From NCBI RefSeq assembly GCF_001984155.1, contig NZ_MTQO01000054.1:186001-250000 (forward strand): a stretch of 64,000 bases of DNA, in the 5' to 3' direction. This DNA is from Actinosynnema sp. ALI-1.44 (GTDB lineage: Bacteria; Actinomycetota; Actinomycetes; Mycobacteriales; Pseudonocardiaceae). This document shows, piece after piece, positions 26,746 through 35,465 of the stretch (position 1 is its first letter; the number at the start of each line of letters is the position of its first letter). The notes beneath the pieces are model-generated. The model was not told the origin of the DNA. It saw only the letters and a list, made by a program, of their open reading frames with translations, and did no database searches. Both the position numbers and the translations under genes were made by a program.

Positions 26746-27489
26746 GTGACCGAAGCCCCCAAACCGTTCCGGAGAGTGCTGCTGAAGCTCGGTGGTGAGA
26801 TGTTCGGCGGTGGTGCCGTCGGCGTCGACCCCGATGTCGTGCAAACAGTGGCAAGGCAGATCGCCGAGGTGGTCCGGGCGGGCACCCAGGTGGCGATCGT
26901 GATCGGCGGTGGGAACTTCTTCCGCGGCGCCGAACTGCAGCAGCGGGGCATGGACCGGGCGCGCGCCGACTACATGGCGATGCTCGGCACCGTGATGAAC
27001 TGCCTTGCGCTGCAGGACTTCCTCGAGCAGGCGGAGGGCGTCGAGACGCGGGTGCAGACCGCGATCACGATGAGCCAGGTCGCCGAGGCCTACATCCCGC
27101 GCCGCGCGATCAGGCACCTGGAGAAAGGTCGCGTGGTCATCTTCGGTGGCGGTACCGGTATGCCGTACTTCTCCACCGACACCACGGCGGCCCAGCGCGC
27201 ACTGGAGATCGGCTGCGAGGTCGTGTTGATGGCCAAGGCCGTCGACGGGGTCTACACGGCTGACCCGAAGACCAACCCGGACGCGACCATGTTCGACCAC
27301 ATCTCGCACCGTGAGGTGCTGGAGCGCGGACTGCAGGTGGCCGACACGACCGCGTTCAGCCTCTGCATGGACAACAACATGCCGATCGTGGTTTTCAACC
27401 TGTTGACCGAGGGCAACATCGCTCGCGCCGTGCGTGGTGAGAGGATCGGCACGCTGGTGAGCACCCCCGCGAGTACGGTTCCGGTTTAA
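26746..27489 (+). CDS. pyrH: Uridylate kinase
   Basis: PyrH phosphorylates UMP to UDP. The 247-residue protein is an amino-acid-kinase fold member. It has [24 protein letters not shown], the [20 protein letters not shown] segment, and [20 protein letters not shown] with [11 protein letters not shown]. The GTG at 26746 follows GCAGGAGGAG closely. It is followed after about 70 bases by frr, as is usual. Confidence 0.97.
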   Translation: MTEAPKPFRRVLLKLGGEMFGGGAVGVDPDVVQTVARQIAEVVRAGTQVAIVIGGGNFFRGAELQQRGMDRARADYMAMLGTVMNCLALQDFLEQAEGVETRVQTAITMSQVAEAYIPRRAIRHLEKGRVVIFGGGTGMPYFSTDTTAAQRALEIGCEVVLMAKAVDGVYTADPKTNPDATMFDHISHREVLERGLQVADTTAFSLCMDNNMPIVVFNLLTEGNIARAVRGERIGTLVSTPASTVPV

Positions 27490-27560
27490 CCGGATCGCGT
27501 CGTACTGGCGAGACCGCTGGTAATTCGCAGTCCTACGAACGGCACGAGCAAGGAGCAGCC

Positions 27561-28118
27561 GTGATCGACGAGACACTTCTCGACGCCGAGGAGAAGATGG
27601 AAAAGGCGGTGACGCACGCCAAGGACGACCTGGCAGCCGTGCGCACCGGCCGCGCGACCCCGACCATGTTCTCCCGCATCGTCGTCGAATACTACGGTTC
27701 ACCCACGCCGTTGAACCAGCTCGCTGGCATCAGCATCCCCGAGGCCAGGATGGCTGTCGTCAAGCCGTACGACGTCAGCCAGCTGACCGCGATCGAGAAG
27801 GCGATCAGGGACTCGGACCTCGGTGTGAACCCGAGCAACGACGGCCAGATCATCCGCATCGTCATCCCGCAGCTGTCGGAGGAACGGCGCCGCGAGATGG
27901 TCAAGCAGGCCAAGGGCAAGGGCGAGGACGCCAAGGTGGCGATCCGCAACATCCGTCGCAAGGCCAACGAGGAGCTGCACCGCATCGCCAAGGACGGCGA
28001 GGCGGGCGAGGACGACGTGGCACGCGCCGAGAAGGAGCTGCAGAACGTCACGGACCGCTACGTCGCACAGGTCGACGAGCTGGTCAAACACAAAGAGGCA
28101 GAGCTGCTCGAGGTCTAG
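27561..28118 (+). CDS. frr: Ribosome recycling factor
   Basis: RRF splits post-termination ribosomes with EF-G. The 185-residue protein has the typical two-domain pattern: [45 protein letters not shown] and the long C-terminal helix. AGGAG precedes the GTG start. The stop directly abuts the TTG start of cdsA. Confidence 0.97.
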   Translation: MIDETLLDAEEKMEKAVTHAKDDLAAVRTGRATPTMFSRIVVEYYGSPTPLNQLAGISIPEARMAVVKPYDVSQLTAIEKAIRDSDLGVNPSNDGQIIRIVIPQLSEERRREMVKQAKGKGEDAKVAIRNIRRKANEELHRIAKDGEAGEDDVARAEKELQNVTDRYVAQVDELVKHKEAELLEV

Positions 28119-29000
28119 TTGACTACGGGAATGGGCAGCACTGCCGGCACCGAGACGGGCGAACCGGCCGGGGACGACACACCGAAGAAGTCCCGGGCCG
28201 GCCGCAACCTGCCCGCCGCCATCGGGGTCGGGCTGCTGCTCGGCGCCGCGGTCATCGTTTCGCTGGTGACCGTCAAAGAGATCTTCGTCGGCGTCGTCGC
28301 GATCGCAGTCGGCGTGGCGACGTACGAGTTGTCCAACGCGCTCAAACGCGGCGCGGGAATCCAGGTCGCGTTCTGGCCGGTGTTCGTCGGTGGCCAGGCC
28401 ATGGTGTGGCTGGCGTGGCCCTTCGAACGCAACGGGGTCGTGTCGGCCTTCGTGGTCACGATCCTGGCGTGCCTGCTGTGGCGCTTCCGAGGAGGCACGG
28501 AGAACTACCTCCGTGACATCTCGGCGTCGGTGTTCACAGCGGCGTACGTACCGATGTTCGCCTCGTTCGCGGCAATGCTCGTGGTGCCGGAGGACGGCGT
28601 TGCCCGGGTGTTGTGCTTCCTCATCGCGGTGGTCGCCTCCGACACAGGCGGCTACGCGGCGGGCGTGCTGTTCGGCAAGCACCCGATGGCGCCGACGATC
28701 AGCCCGAAGAAGTCATGGGAAGGCTTCGCCGGCTCGATGATCGCCGGTGTGGTCGGCGGTGCGCTGTCGCTGAACCTGATGCTGGACGCACAGTGGTGGC
28801 AGGGCGCGCTGTTCGGCGCGGCGATCGTGCTGACGGCGACGCTGGGCGACCTGGTGGAGTCGCTGATCAAACGGGATCTCGGCATCAAGGACATGGGAAA
28901 CCTCCTGCCGGGCCACGGCGGCCTGATGGACAGGATGGACTCGCTGCTGCCCTCGGCAGTCGTGTCCTGGTTGCTCCTGCGCCTGTTCGTCCCCAGCTAG
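28119..29000 (+). CDS. cdsA: Phosphatidate cytidylyltransferase
   Basis: CdsA makes CDP-diacylglycerol from CTP and phosphatidate. The 293-residue protein has a 25-residue polar N-terminus and about eight membrane helices. The family signature is SLIKRDLGIKDMGNL with PGHGGLMDRMDS near the C-terminus. TTG 28119 immediately follows the frr stop and has GAGG seven bases upstream; an ATG at 28131 is the alternative. It ends the core operon in front of a very strong terminator. Confidence 0.95.
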   Translation: MTTGMGSTAGTETGEPAGDDTPKKSRAGRNLPAAIGVGLLLGAAVIVSLVTVKEIFVGVVAIAVGVATYELSNALKRGAGIQVAFWPVFVGGQAMVWLAWPFERNGVVSAFVVTILACLLWRFRGGTENYLRDISASVFTAAYVPMFASFAAMLVVPEDGVARVLCFLIAVVASDTGGYAAGVLFGKHPMAPTISPKKSWEGFAGSMIAGVVGGALSLNLMLDAQWWQGALFGAAIVLTATLGDLVESLIKRDLGIKDMGNLLPGHGGLMDRMDSLLPSAVVSWLLLRLFVPS

Positions 29001-29044
29001 CTCGTGAGTGTTTGGCCGGTGAGAACCGGCCAAACACTCACGAG
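29001..29044. terminator. Strong bidirectional terminator, 20-bp perfect stem
   Basis: The 20-base arm at 29001-29020 (ctcgtgagtgtttggccggt) and its exact reverse complement at 29025-29044 enclose the loop gaga. It starts one base after the cdsA stop and ends three bases before the stop of the convergent VOC gene. It marks the left edge of the accessory block. Confidence 0.9.
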
Positions 29045-29047
29045 CAT

Positions 29048-29872
29048 TCAGTCGTCGTAGGGATCGTCATATGCCGCACCGAGTTCCTCCTCCGACGGCT
29101 GGTGCGGAGTACTCCGGTTCGACGTGTCGATCAATGTGAAAGCGGCCCCGCAAGGATCCTCGATCACCGACAACCGCCCGAAAGGCGAGTCGGCGGGCTC
29201 GGACAGCAGTCGCCCACCCAACCGGACAGCCAGCACGGTCGCCTCGTCGGTCCCCACCATCGGCCCGACTTCGAAGTAGATCATCCAGTGCGGCTGGGTG
29301 CTGCGTGGGAAGTCCGAGCCGAACCGCATCCGGCCCGCGACCGGTTCGCGGTCACCGGGCAGTGTCCACGTGGTGTAGTCGAACTGCTCTCCGTCACCGA
29401 TCTGCTCCAGTTGGTAGCCGAACAGGTCGACGAAGAACTTGTCGGCGGTGTCGCCGTCCCACGTGTTCAGCTCGGCCCAACCGAATTCGCCCTTGGTGCC
29501 GGTCGCGAACGGCCATGGCGCCGCGGGCTGCCAGAAACCGATCGTCGCGCCGGTTGGGTCGGTTGCCACCATCAGGCAGCCTTGGCCGTCGAATTGCTGG
29601 GGTGGCATCTGAATCTGCCCGCCTAATCGGACAATTCGCTCAGCGGTCGTTCTGGTGTCGGATACGGCCAGGTAAAGGGTCCACGTCGGGGGCTGCGGGG
29701 AATCGGTGACGCGGTAGAAACCGGCCGCCGGTACGTCGTCGGCGAGCGCGGTCAGGTAGTCACCTGTCGGATTTGCCCGGTATTGCCAGCCGAAGAGTCC
29801 ACCGTAGAAGTCCCTGCTGGCTTTCGGGTCGGTCGTGGCGAGATCGATCCAACAGGGTGTGCCGAATCGCAT
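29048..29872 (-). CDS. Two-domain VOC (glyoxalase/bleomycin-resistance-like) protein
   Basis: The 274-residue protein contains two beta-alpha-beta VOC halves. The first starts PCWIDLATTDPKASRDFYGGLFGW and ends IGFWQPA; the second starts FGWAELNTWDGDTADKFFVDLFGY and ends AAFTLID. VOC proteins include dioxygenases, isomerases and drug-binding proteins. This layout resembles the actinobacterial VOC proteins often annotated near antibiotic genes, but the ligand is unknown. The C-terminus is acidic. It is the first gene of the accessory block. Confidence 0.85.
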   Translation of the reverse strand: MRFGTPCWIDLATTDPKASRDFYGGLFGWQYRANPTGDYLTALADDVPAAGFYRVTDSPQPPTWTLYLAVSDTRTTAERIVRLGGQIQMPPQQFDGQGCLMVATDPTGATIGFWQPAAPWPFATGTKGEFGWAELNTWDGDTADKFFVDLFGYQLEQIGDGEQFDYTTWTLPGDREPVAGRMRFGSDFPRSTQPHWMIYFEVGPMVGTDEATVLAVRLGGRLLSEPADSPFGRLSVIEDPCGAAFTLIDTSNRSTPHQPSEEELGAAYDDPYDD

Positions 29873-29961
29873 GGCGACCTCCGGAGGGGAGAAGGGGCTG
29901 AACTTCGAAAGCCCACCGAGGGACCATACGCCTCAACGGCGCCCTGTGGTTTGCTGTTTCG

Positions 29962-30741
29962 GTGTCAAGGTCATGGCTTCCTGGTCTCGTTTCGCGCGCA
30001 CGGGAGGCGTTGCTCGCCGCTGTTCGTCCCGATCACGTTGTGCCAAGCCCGAACATCTGGCAGTGGCCGGATCTCTACGAAGTCGAGAACAACGCTCAGG
30101 ATGTGGACGGTCAGATCTGGCGAGTGCTTGCCGAACGGTGTGATTGGACCGGTCTCGACGTGCTCGACCTTGGTTGTGGCGACGGATTCCACCTGCCGCG
30201 GTTCGCCGGGGCCGCGCGCGGTGTCGTCGGAGTCGAGCCGCACCAGCCGTTGGTGGCTCGCGCGCGGCAACGGGTCGCGGACCTGACATCGGTTGATGTG
30301 ATGGCCGGTGCGGCCCAACGACTTCCGTTGCCGGACGCGAGTGTCGACCTGGTACATGCCAGGACGGCGTACTTCTTCGGACCCGGCTGCGAGCCGGGGT
30401 TGGCCGAGGTCGACCGGGTGCTGCGGCCGGGCGGCGTGCTGGTGATCGTCGATCTCGACGGCCGCAGCACCCCGTACGGCGACTGGCTGCGAGCTGATCT
30501 CCCCCAGTACGACCCGGGCAAGATCGAGCGGTTCTTCACCGACGCCGGATTCGACAGCGTCGATGTCCGCACCACGTGGCGATTCCAAGATCGTCAGAGC
30601 CTGGAAGCCGTGCTGCGGATCGAGTTCTCCGCGGCTGTCGCGCGCAGGGCGATCGCGGGCGTGAGCGGGCTGAGCTTTCCGGTCGGCTACCGGGTGCGCA
30701 CGCGTCGTAAACCAACTGGTCTAGTCGTGCACGACCGGTAA
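29962..30741 (+). CDS. Class I SAM-dependent methyltransferase
   Basis: The 259-residue protein has a Rossmann methyltransferase core. Motif I is VLDLGCGDGFHLPRF, the acidic loop is VVGVEPHQPLV, motif II is PDASVDLVHARTAYFFG, and motif III is EVDRVLRPGGVLVIVD. This is the UbiE/Methyltransf_11 pattern. The substrate is not evident. GTG 29962 is the chosen start; the 90 bases before it separate it from the divergent VOC gene. It is followed after 9 bases by the aldolase-like gene, so the two are likely co-transcribed. Confidence 0.85.
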   Translation: MSRSWLPGLVSRAREALLAAVRPDHVVPSPNIWQWPDLYEVENNAQDVDGQIWRVLAERCDWTGLDVLDLGCGDGFHLPRFAGAARGVVGVEPHQPLVARARQRVADLTSVDVMAGAAQRLPLPDASVDLVHARTAYFFGPGCEPGLAEVDRVLRPGGVLVIVDLDGRSTPYGDWLRADLPQYDPGKIERFFTDAGFDSVDVRTTWRFQDRQSLEAVLRIEFSAAVARRAIAGVSGLSFPVGYRVRTRRKPTGLVVHDR

Positions 30742-30750
30742 TGTCGTCGC

Positions 30751-31809
30751 ATGGCCCTCGACGGCGACCTCCGTTCCGTGTCCCTCGCCACCACCGGCAA
30801 GCACCGCCCGGCGCACGTCCTCGACCTGCTGCGATCTCGGGTCGACGACCAGGAGTCGAGAGCCGCCGCGGTGCCGAGACTCGAACGCCGGATCGCCGAT
30901 CTGCTCGGCAAACCCGCCGCCGCGTTCTTCCCGACCGGCACGATGGCCCAGCAGGTCGCCATGCGCATCCACGCCGACCGCCGCACCACCCGCACGATCG
31001 CGTTCCACCCCCAGTGCCACCTGGAAGTGCATGAGCACAAGGGGTACGAAATCGTGCACGGTCTGTCCGGCCTTCCGGTCGGCGACTACCACTCGTTGAT
31101 CACGCTGGCGGACCTCGACGCCGTCAGGCAGCCGGTCGCGGCGCTGGTGCTGGAGTTGCCGCAGCGGAAGATCGGTGGTCTGCTGCCCGCGTGGGACGAG
31201 TTGGTCGGGCAGATCGACTGGACCCGCGAGCACGGCGTCGCGTCCCATATGGACGGTGCGCGGCTGTGGGAGGCGCAGCCGTTCTACGGCAGGGCGCACG
31301 CGGAGATCGCCGCGCTGTTCGACAGCGTCTACGTGTCACTCTACAAAGGACTGATGGGGATCTCCGGCGCGTTGCTGGCCGGCGACTCCGAGTTCGTCGA
31401 GCACGCCAGGATCTGGCGCGACCGGCTCGGCGGCAGCACCCTCGGCGCGTGGCCGTTGGCCATCGCCGGTGAGCGCGGCCTGGACGAGCTACTGCCGAGG
31501 ATGCCGGAGTTCCTGGTCAGGGCGCGGACCCTGGCCGGGATGCTCGGAGGCATCCCCGGTGTGCAGGTGGTGCCGGAGCCACCGCAGACGCCGCTGTTCC
31601 ACGTCCACCTCGCGGCCCGGCCTGATCGGGTGCTCGAGCACGCCAAGCTGCTCGCCGAAAAGGCCGGGTTGCGGGTGTTCGGACAGGTGCGGCGCTCGGC
31701 CAACCCGATGACCTGCAGTTTCGAGATCACCGTTACCGAGCAGTTCGACGACGTCACCGACGCGGAAGTCCGTGATTTCGTCGGCGAGGTGATGCTCGCG
31801 GCCGGCTAG
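30751..31809 (+). CDS. Low-specificity threonine aldolase / beta-eliminating lyase family (PLP enzyme)
   Basis: The 352-residue fold-type I PLP enzyme has the aldolase-lyase pattern. FFPTGTMAQQVAM is near residue 60, HMDGARLWEAQPFY carries the PLP aspartate, and the Schiff-base lysine is in YVSLYKGLMG. Threonine aldolases split L-threonine to glycine and acetaldehyde. This branch often lacks proven substrate, so the assignment is at family level. It may form a pair with the methyltransferase upstream. Confidence 0.85.
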   Translation: MALDGDLRSVSLATTGKHRPAHVLDLLRSRVDDQESRAAAVPRLERRIADLLGKPAAAFFPTGTMAQQVAMRIHADRRTTRTIAFHPQCHLEVHEHKGYEIVHGLSGLPVGDYHSLITLADLDAVRQPVAALVLELPQRKIGGLLPAWDELVGQIDWTREHGVASHMDGARLWEAQPFYGRAHAEIAALFDSVYVSLYKGLMGISGALLAGDSEFVEHARIWRDRLGGSTLGAWPLAIAGERGLDELLPRMPEFLVRARTLAGMLGGIPGVQVVPEPPQTPLFHVHLAARPDRVLEHAKLLAEKAGLRVFGQVRRSANPMTCSFEITVTEQFDDVTDAEVRDFVGEVMLAAG

Positions 31810-31814
31810 AGCGG

Positions 31815-32426
31815 TCATTCCGTGGAGCCCAGGATCGCGTAGATCGCGCGCCTGGTCTCGTTCAACGTCTCGATCGCGCGGGTCTTCTGCGTCTCGGTCC
31901 CGGCCTGGGAGACCTGGACGGCGGCCGACATGAGCTGGTGCAGTGCGGTCCTCAGTTCGACCTCCTGCGGGTCGACCTCGTCGGCGACCTGCTCCCACGG
32001 CGGGGTGTCCACCTGCTCGGCCTCGGTCCGGCCTTCGTCGGTCAGTGAGAACTGGCGCTTGCTGCCCGCGCCCTCTTCCACGCTGAGCAGGCCCTGGTCG
32101 GTGAGCAACTGCAAGGTCGGGTAGACCGAGCCGGGGCTCGGTCGCCAGTAGCCGCCGCTGCGGGTGTTGATCTCCTGGATGATCTCGTAGCCGTGCATCG
32201 GGCGCTCGGCCAGCAGCGCGAGGACTGCCGCCCGTACGTCGCCGCGGCCACGCCTATGGCCGCGGCCGCGACCCCTGCCGCCGAAGCCGCGCCCGCGGCC
32301 CCAGTCGCCCTCGAAGCCGAACCCGGGCGGGAACGGGCCTCGGCGGGGTCGGCCGGGGTGGCCGGGGTGGCCGCCCTCGCGGCGTCCGTGGCGGTGAAGC
32401 ATCTCGAAGTCGTAGTCGTTACGCAT
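31815..32426 (-). CDS. PadR family transcriptional regulator with Gly/Arg/His-rich N-terminus
   Basis: The 203-residue protein has a PadR winged helix from about residue 63 (DVRAAVLALLAERPMHGYEII, GSVYPTLQLLTDQGLL). A C-terminal helical dimerisation domain follows. The first 60 residues are striking: many Gly, Arg and His, including GRGRGFGGRGRGRGHRRGRG. PadR proteins usually repress an adjacent operon and themselves. The gene ends five bases from the convergent aldolase gene, and palindromes lie in its promoter. Confidence 0.88.
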   Translation of the reverse strand: MRNDYDFEMLHRHGRREGGHPGHPGRPRRGPFPPGFGFEGDWGRGRGFGGRGRGRGHRRGRGDVRAAVLALLAERPMHGYEIIQEINTRSGGYWRPSPGSVYPTLQLLTDQGLLSVEEGAGSKRQFSLTDEGRTEAEQVDTPPWEQVADEVDPQEVELRTALHQLMSAAVQVSQAGTETQKTRAIETLNETRRAIYAILGSTE

Positions 32427-32449
32427 GATTCTCTCCTTGGTGAGTCACT

Positions 32450-32492
32450 CGGGATCTATCCCGATGCGTCAACGATATATCGGAACGCATCG
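32450..32492. promoter_or_regulatory. Palindromic operator cluster upstream of padR
   Basis: Three nested symmetries lie in the 100-base gap before padR. They are cgggat-ct-atcccg at 32450-32463, the perfect palindrome cgatatatcg at 32473-32482, and flanking arms cgatgcgt (32462-32469) and acgcatcg (32485-32492). PadR dimers typically bind such AT-centred palindromes, so autoregulation is likely. Confidence 0.6.
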
Positions 32493-32527
32493 CGATGCAA
32501 CGCTCTACTCATGCCAAGGTGCGACTG

Positions 32528-33733
32528 TCAGCCCTGACCAGGCAGTTTGAGGGTCACATCGAGGCCACCGCCCGGTCGTGGCGCTGCGGCGACGTCCCCC
32601 TGATGCGTCCGGCTGATCGCCCGCGCGATCGACAACCCCAGACCGAACCCGCGCTCGCCCGCAGTCCGTTCACGCTCCAGACGGCGGAACGGCTGGAACA
32701 GCACGTCGATCTCGTACGACTGCACCACCGGCCCGGAGTTGCTGACTGTGACCGTGCTCCAGCCGTCCGCTGACCCGGTTCTCACCGACAGCCAGCCGTC
32801 GGCGTGGTTGTGCCGGATGGCGTTCTCGACCAGGTTCTGGATCAGCCGTTCGAGCAGCACGGCGTCCCCCACCACGGGCGCCGGTGGTGACGCGGCCCGC
32901 CGGATGCCGACGCCCGCGTCCCGTGCCGCGGGCGCGAGCTGCTCGACGACGTGCCCGGCGATGTCCGCCAGGTCCACCGGGCTGCGTTCGGTCAGCTCGT
33001 TCTCGCTGTCGGCCAGCGTCAGCAGGCCGTCGATCAGGCGCTCGTGCCGTGCGTTGATCTCCAGCAGGGACTCGCCCAGCTGGACGGCGTCCGCGGACGT
33101 CCCCGGCCGGGTCACGGTGATCTCGATCAGCGCGCGTTTCACCGCCAGCGGTGTCCGCATCTCGTGCGAGGCGTTCGCGATGAACCGCTGCTGCCCGTCG
33201 AACGAGCGGTCCAGGCGTTCCAGCATCGTGTTGAACGTGTGCGCGAGCTCGGTGACCTCGTCACGCGGCCCGTTGTGCGTGATGCGTTCCCGCAAACCGT
33301 GTCCAGCGTGGGAAGTCGCGATGCGCTGGGCGGTCGCGGTGATCTCGTGCACGGGCTGCAGCGCACGGCGGGCGAGCAGCCAGCCGAGGGCGGCAGCGAC
33401 CAGCCCGACGCCGACGAGCGTGATCGCGCCCTGCGTGATCAGGCTGTCCAGGATGTCCTGACGCTGTTGGTCCTGCGCCGCCCGCGCACTGGTGATCAAG
33501 TCGGTGAGCGAGACGTCCTGTCCGTCGGGCCCGATCGGCAGCTTGCCCATCCGGGCCAGCGCGACGCGCAACGAGTCCGAGTCGGGCAGCTGCGGCTGGG
33601 TGCGGTTGAGGATCTGCCAGACCAGCAGGTACACCAGCGCCAGCAGGATCACGCCCGCCGCGAAGAACAGCGAGCCGTACAGCGCGGTCAACCGGCCCCT
33701 GATGGTCCAGTACCGGGGCAACAGGCGGTTCAT
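32528..33733 (-). CDS. Two-component sensor histidine kinase
   Basis: The 401-residue kinase has two membrane helices (about 18-40 and 102-120) with a short extracellular loop, then HAMP. The H-box is NASHEMRTPLAVKR (H190), and the ATPase domain has N-box NLVENAIRHN and G-box ERGFGLGLSIARAI. Its ATG has GGAGG seven bases upstream, right at the edge of the inserted TnpB element. It is the partner of the response regulator that lies on the far side of that element. The MacAB-like operon beyond is the probable output. Confidence 0.92.
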   Translation of the reverse strand: MNRLLPRYWTIRGRLTALYGSLFFAAGVILLALVYLLVWQILNRTQPQLPDSDSLRVALARMGKLPIGPDGQDVSLTDLITSARAAQDQQRQDILDSLITQGAITLVGVGLVAAALGWLLARRALQPVHEITATAQRIATSHAGHGLRERITHNGPRDEVTELAHTFNTMLERLDRSFDGQQRFIANASHEMRTPLAVKRALIEITVTRPGTSADAVQLGESLLEINARHERLIDGLLTLADSENELTERSPVDLADIAGHVVEQLAPAARDAGVGIRRAASPPAPVVGDAVLLERLIQNLVENAIRHNHADGWLSVRTGSADGWSTVTVSNSGPVVQSYEIDVLFQPFRRLERERTAGERGFGLGLSIARAISRTHQGDVAAAPRPGGGLDVTLKLPGQG

Positions 33734-33745
33734 CGAGTGCCTCCG

Positions 33746-34700
33746 AGGAAACCCGGTCTTTCAGGGCCGGGAGGGATTGGACGTCGGGCGGTGCAGGACA
33801 GGGGTAGCCGAACGATGCTCACCGAGTGGAAGCGCACCGAGGAACTGGCGTATCTCAACGAGGTGTCGTCGGTTCCGCTGCAACAGTGCCTTCGGCATTT
33901 GCAGGCCGCGTTCACGAACTTCTTCGGCAAGCGGGCGCGATACCCGCGTTTCAAGTCGAAGAAGAAGTCCCGCAAGTCGGCCGAGTACACCACCTCCGGG
34001 TTTCGGTGGCGCGATGGCCGGGTGACGCTGGCGAAGATGACCGAACCGTTGGACATCCGGTGGTCCCGGCCGCTGCCGCAGGGGGCGGTGCCGTCCACGG
34101 TGACCGTGTCGCAGGACACGGCGGGACGCTGGTTTGTGTCCCTGCTGTGCGACGACCCGACCGTGGCCTCGTTGCCCGCGGCCAGTAGGGCGGTCGCCAG
34201 GGTGCACGCGCGCATCAGCGACCGGCGCCAGGACTTCCTGCACAAGCTCACTACTCGACTCGTCCGCGACAACCAAGTGGTCGTGATCGAGGACCTGACC
34301 GTGCGGAACATGCTCAAGAACCACAGCCTGTCCAGGGCGATCTCCGACGCGGCGTGGTCGCGGTTTCGCGGGATGCTGGAGTACAAAGCTGCCTGGTACG
34401 GGCGCCAAGTGATCGTGGTCGACCGCTGGTTTCCCTCCTCCAAGCCCTGCTCGGCCTGCGGCGCTCTGCGCAACCGGATGCCGCTGCACGTCCGTGTCTG
34501 GACCTGTGATGGCTGCGGTGTGACCCACGATCGCGACGTGAACGCCGCGAACAACCTTCTGGCCGCCGGACTGGCGGTGTCGGCCTGTGGAGCCGGTGTA
34601 AGACCTCAACGGAGACCTCCGGGCGGGCAGTCGGCGACGAAGCAGGAAACCCCACGGCGCGAGCCGTAGGACTCCCCTCCCGTCAGGAAGGGAAAGTCAA
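33746..34700 (+). mobile_element. Decayed IS200/IS605-type TnpB element inserted in a two-component operon
   Basis: The 955-base segment separates a response regulator from its kinase and carries a broken tnpB on the opposite strand. The right end has tcccctcc/ggaaggga around cgtca and ends gtcaa, as right ends of this family do. The left end has a similar hairpin (cccggtc/ggccggg at 33752-33771) followed by gagggatt, which also looks like a right end. No tnpA is present. Boundaries are approximate. Confidence 0.7.
33815..34669 (+). pseudogene. tnpB: TnpB (IS605 OrfB) remnant lacking the N-terminus and RuvC-I
   Basis: The open frame gives 284 residues against roughly 370-400 for intact TnpB. 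The first residues (LTEWKRTEELAYLNEVSS) correspond to about position 50 of the family. Near residue 127 the sequence jumps from the region before RuvC-I to ARVHARISDRR, so about 60 residues with the first catalytic Asp are missing in frame. The RuvC-II Glu (VVVIED, E159), the zinc finger (CSAC, CDGC) and the RuvC-III Asp (HDRDVNAA, D241) remain. It cannot cut DNA. It is most likely a dead relic; a retained RNA-binding role cannot be excluded. Confidence 0.8.
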
Positions 34701-35347
34701 CTGATCCGGTACCCCACTCCCGCGACCGTCTCCACGATCGGGGGATCACCGAGCTTGCGGCGCAGCTTCATCATGGTCACCCGCACGACGTTGGTGAACG
34801 GGTCGATGTTCTCGTCCCACACCTTCTCCAGCAGGTGCTCGGTGGACACCACCGCGCCGTCGGCGCGGACGAGCTCGGTCAGCAACGCGAACTCCTTGTT
34901 GGCCAACGTGATCGGCTGCCCGTCCCGGCTGACCTCACGCCTGCCCGGGTCGATGCTCAGCCCTGCGCGCCGCAGCACCGGCGGTGCCGCCGGTCGGGTT
35001 CGCCGCAGCAACGCGTGCACACGCGCGGACAGTTCGATGAACGCGAACGGCTTGGGGAGGTAGTCGTCGGCGCCGAGGCCGAGCCCGGCCACCCGGTCAC
35101 GAACGCCGGACGCGGCCGTGAGCATGAGGATCCGGGTGTCGCCGCCCGCGACCGCGCGGCACACCTCGTCGCCGTGCACCCCAGGGATGTCACGGTCCAG
35201 CACGAGCACGTCGTAGTCGTTCACGGCGAGTCGTTCCAGTGCTTCGTCGCCGCGGTGCACGACGTCCACCGCGAACGCCTCGCGGCGCAGCCACTCGGCG
35301 ACCGCGTCCGCCAGGATCGGTTCGTCCTCGACCACCAGAACTCGCAT
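34697..35347 (-). CDS. OmpR/PhoB-family response regulator
   Basis: The 216-residue protein has a receiver domain with acidic pocket VEDE, phospho-acceptor D51 in VLVLDRDIPG and K99 in LPKPF. A winged-helix DNA-binding domain follows (NVVRVTMMKLRRKL, ETVAGVGYRIS). Its TGA stop is formed from the last bases of the inserted TnpB element (gtcaa end), so the original C-terminus may have been a residue or more longer. It is divergent from the lipoprotein-MacAB operon, which it probably controls. Confidence 0.92.
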   Translation of the reverse strand: MRVLVVEDEPILADAVAEWLRREAFAVDVVHRGDEALERLAVNDYDVLVLDRDIPGVHGDEVCRAVAGGDTRILMLTAASGVRDRVAGLGLGADDYLPKPFAFIELSARVHALLRRTRPAAPPVLRRAGLSIDPGRREVSRDGQPITLANKEFALLTELVRADGAVVSTEHLLEKVWDENIDPFTNVVRVTMMKLRRKLGDPPIVETVAGVGYRIS

Positions 35348-35383
35348 ATGCCCATCATCGGTGAGACGGCCATAACGCGACCG

Positions 35384-35417
35384 TTAACTGTGCCCGTTCG
35401 AGTTACGTGGGGGTTAT
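35384..35417. promoter_or_regulatory. GTTA direct repeats between the regulator and efflux operon
   Basis: gtta occurs at 35384, 35403 and 35414 in the 118-base divergent promoter region. The last two are 11 bases apart, the spacing OmpR-family regulators favour. This is a weak candidate binding site. Confidence 0.25.
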
Positions 35418-35465
35418 CCGCGCCCTGCTCTGCTGGTCCGCACTCGAACCGAAGGGAGAAGGACC

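Noticed and set aside
32951-33814. N-terminal extension of the TnpB frame through the kinase gene
   Set aside because: The frame is open by chance opposite the kinase; similarity to TnpB begins only at about 33815.
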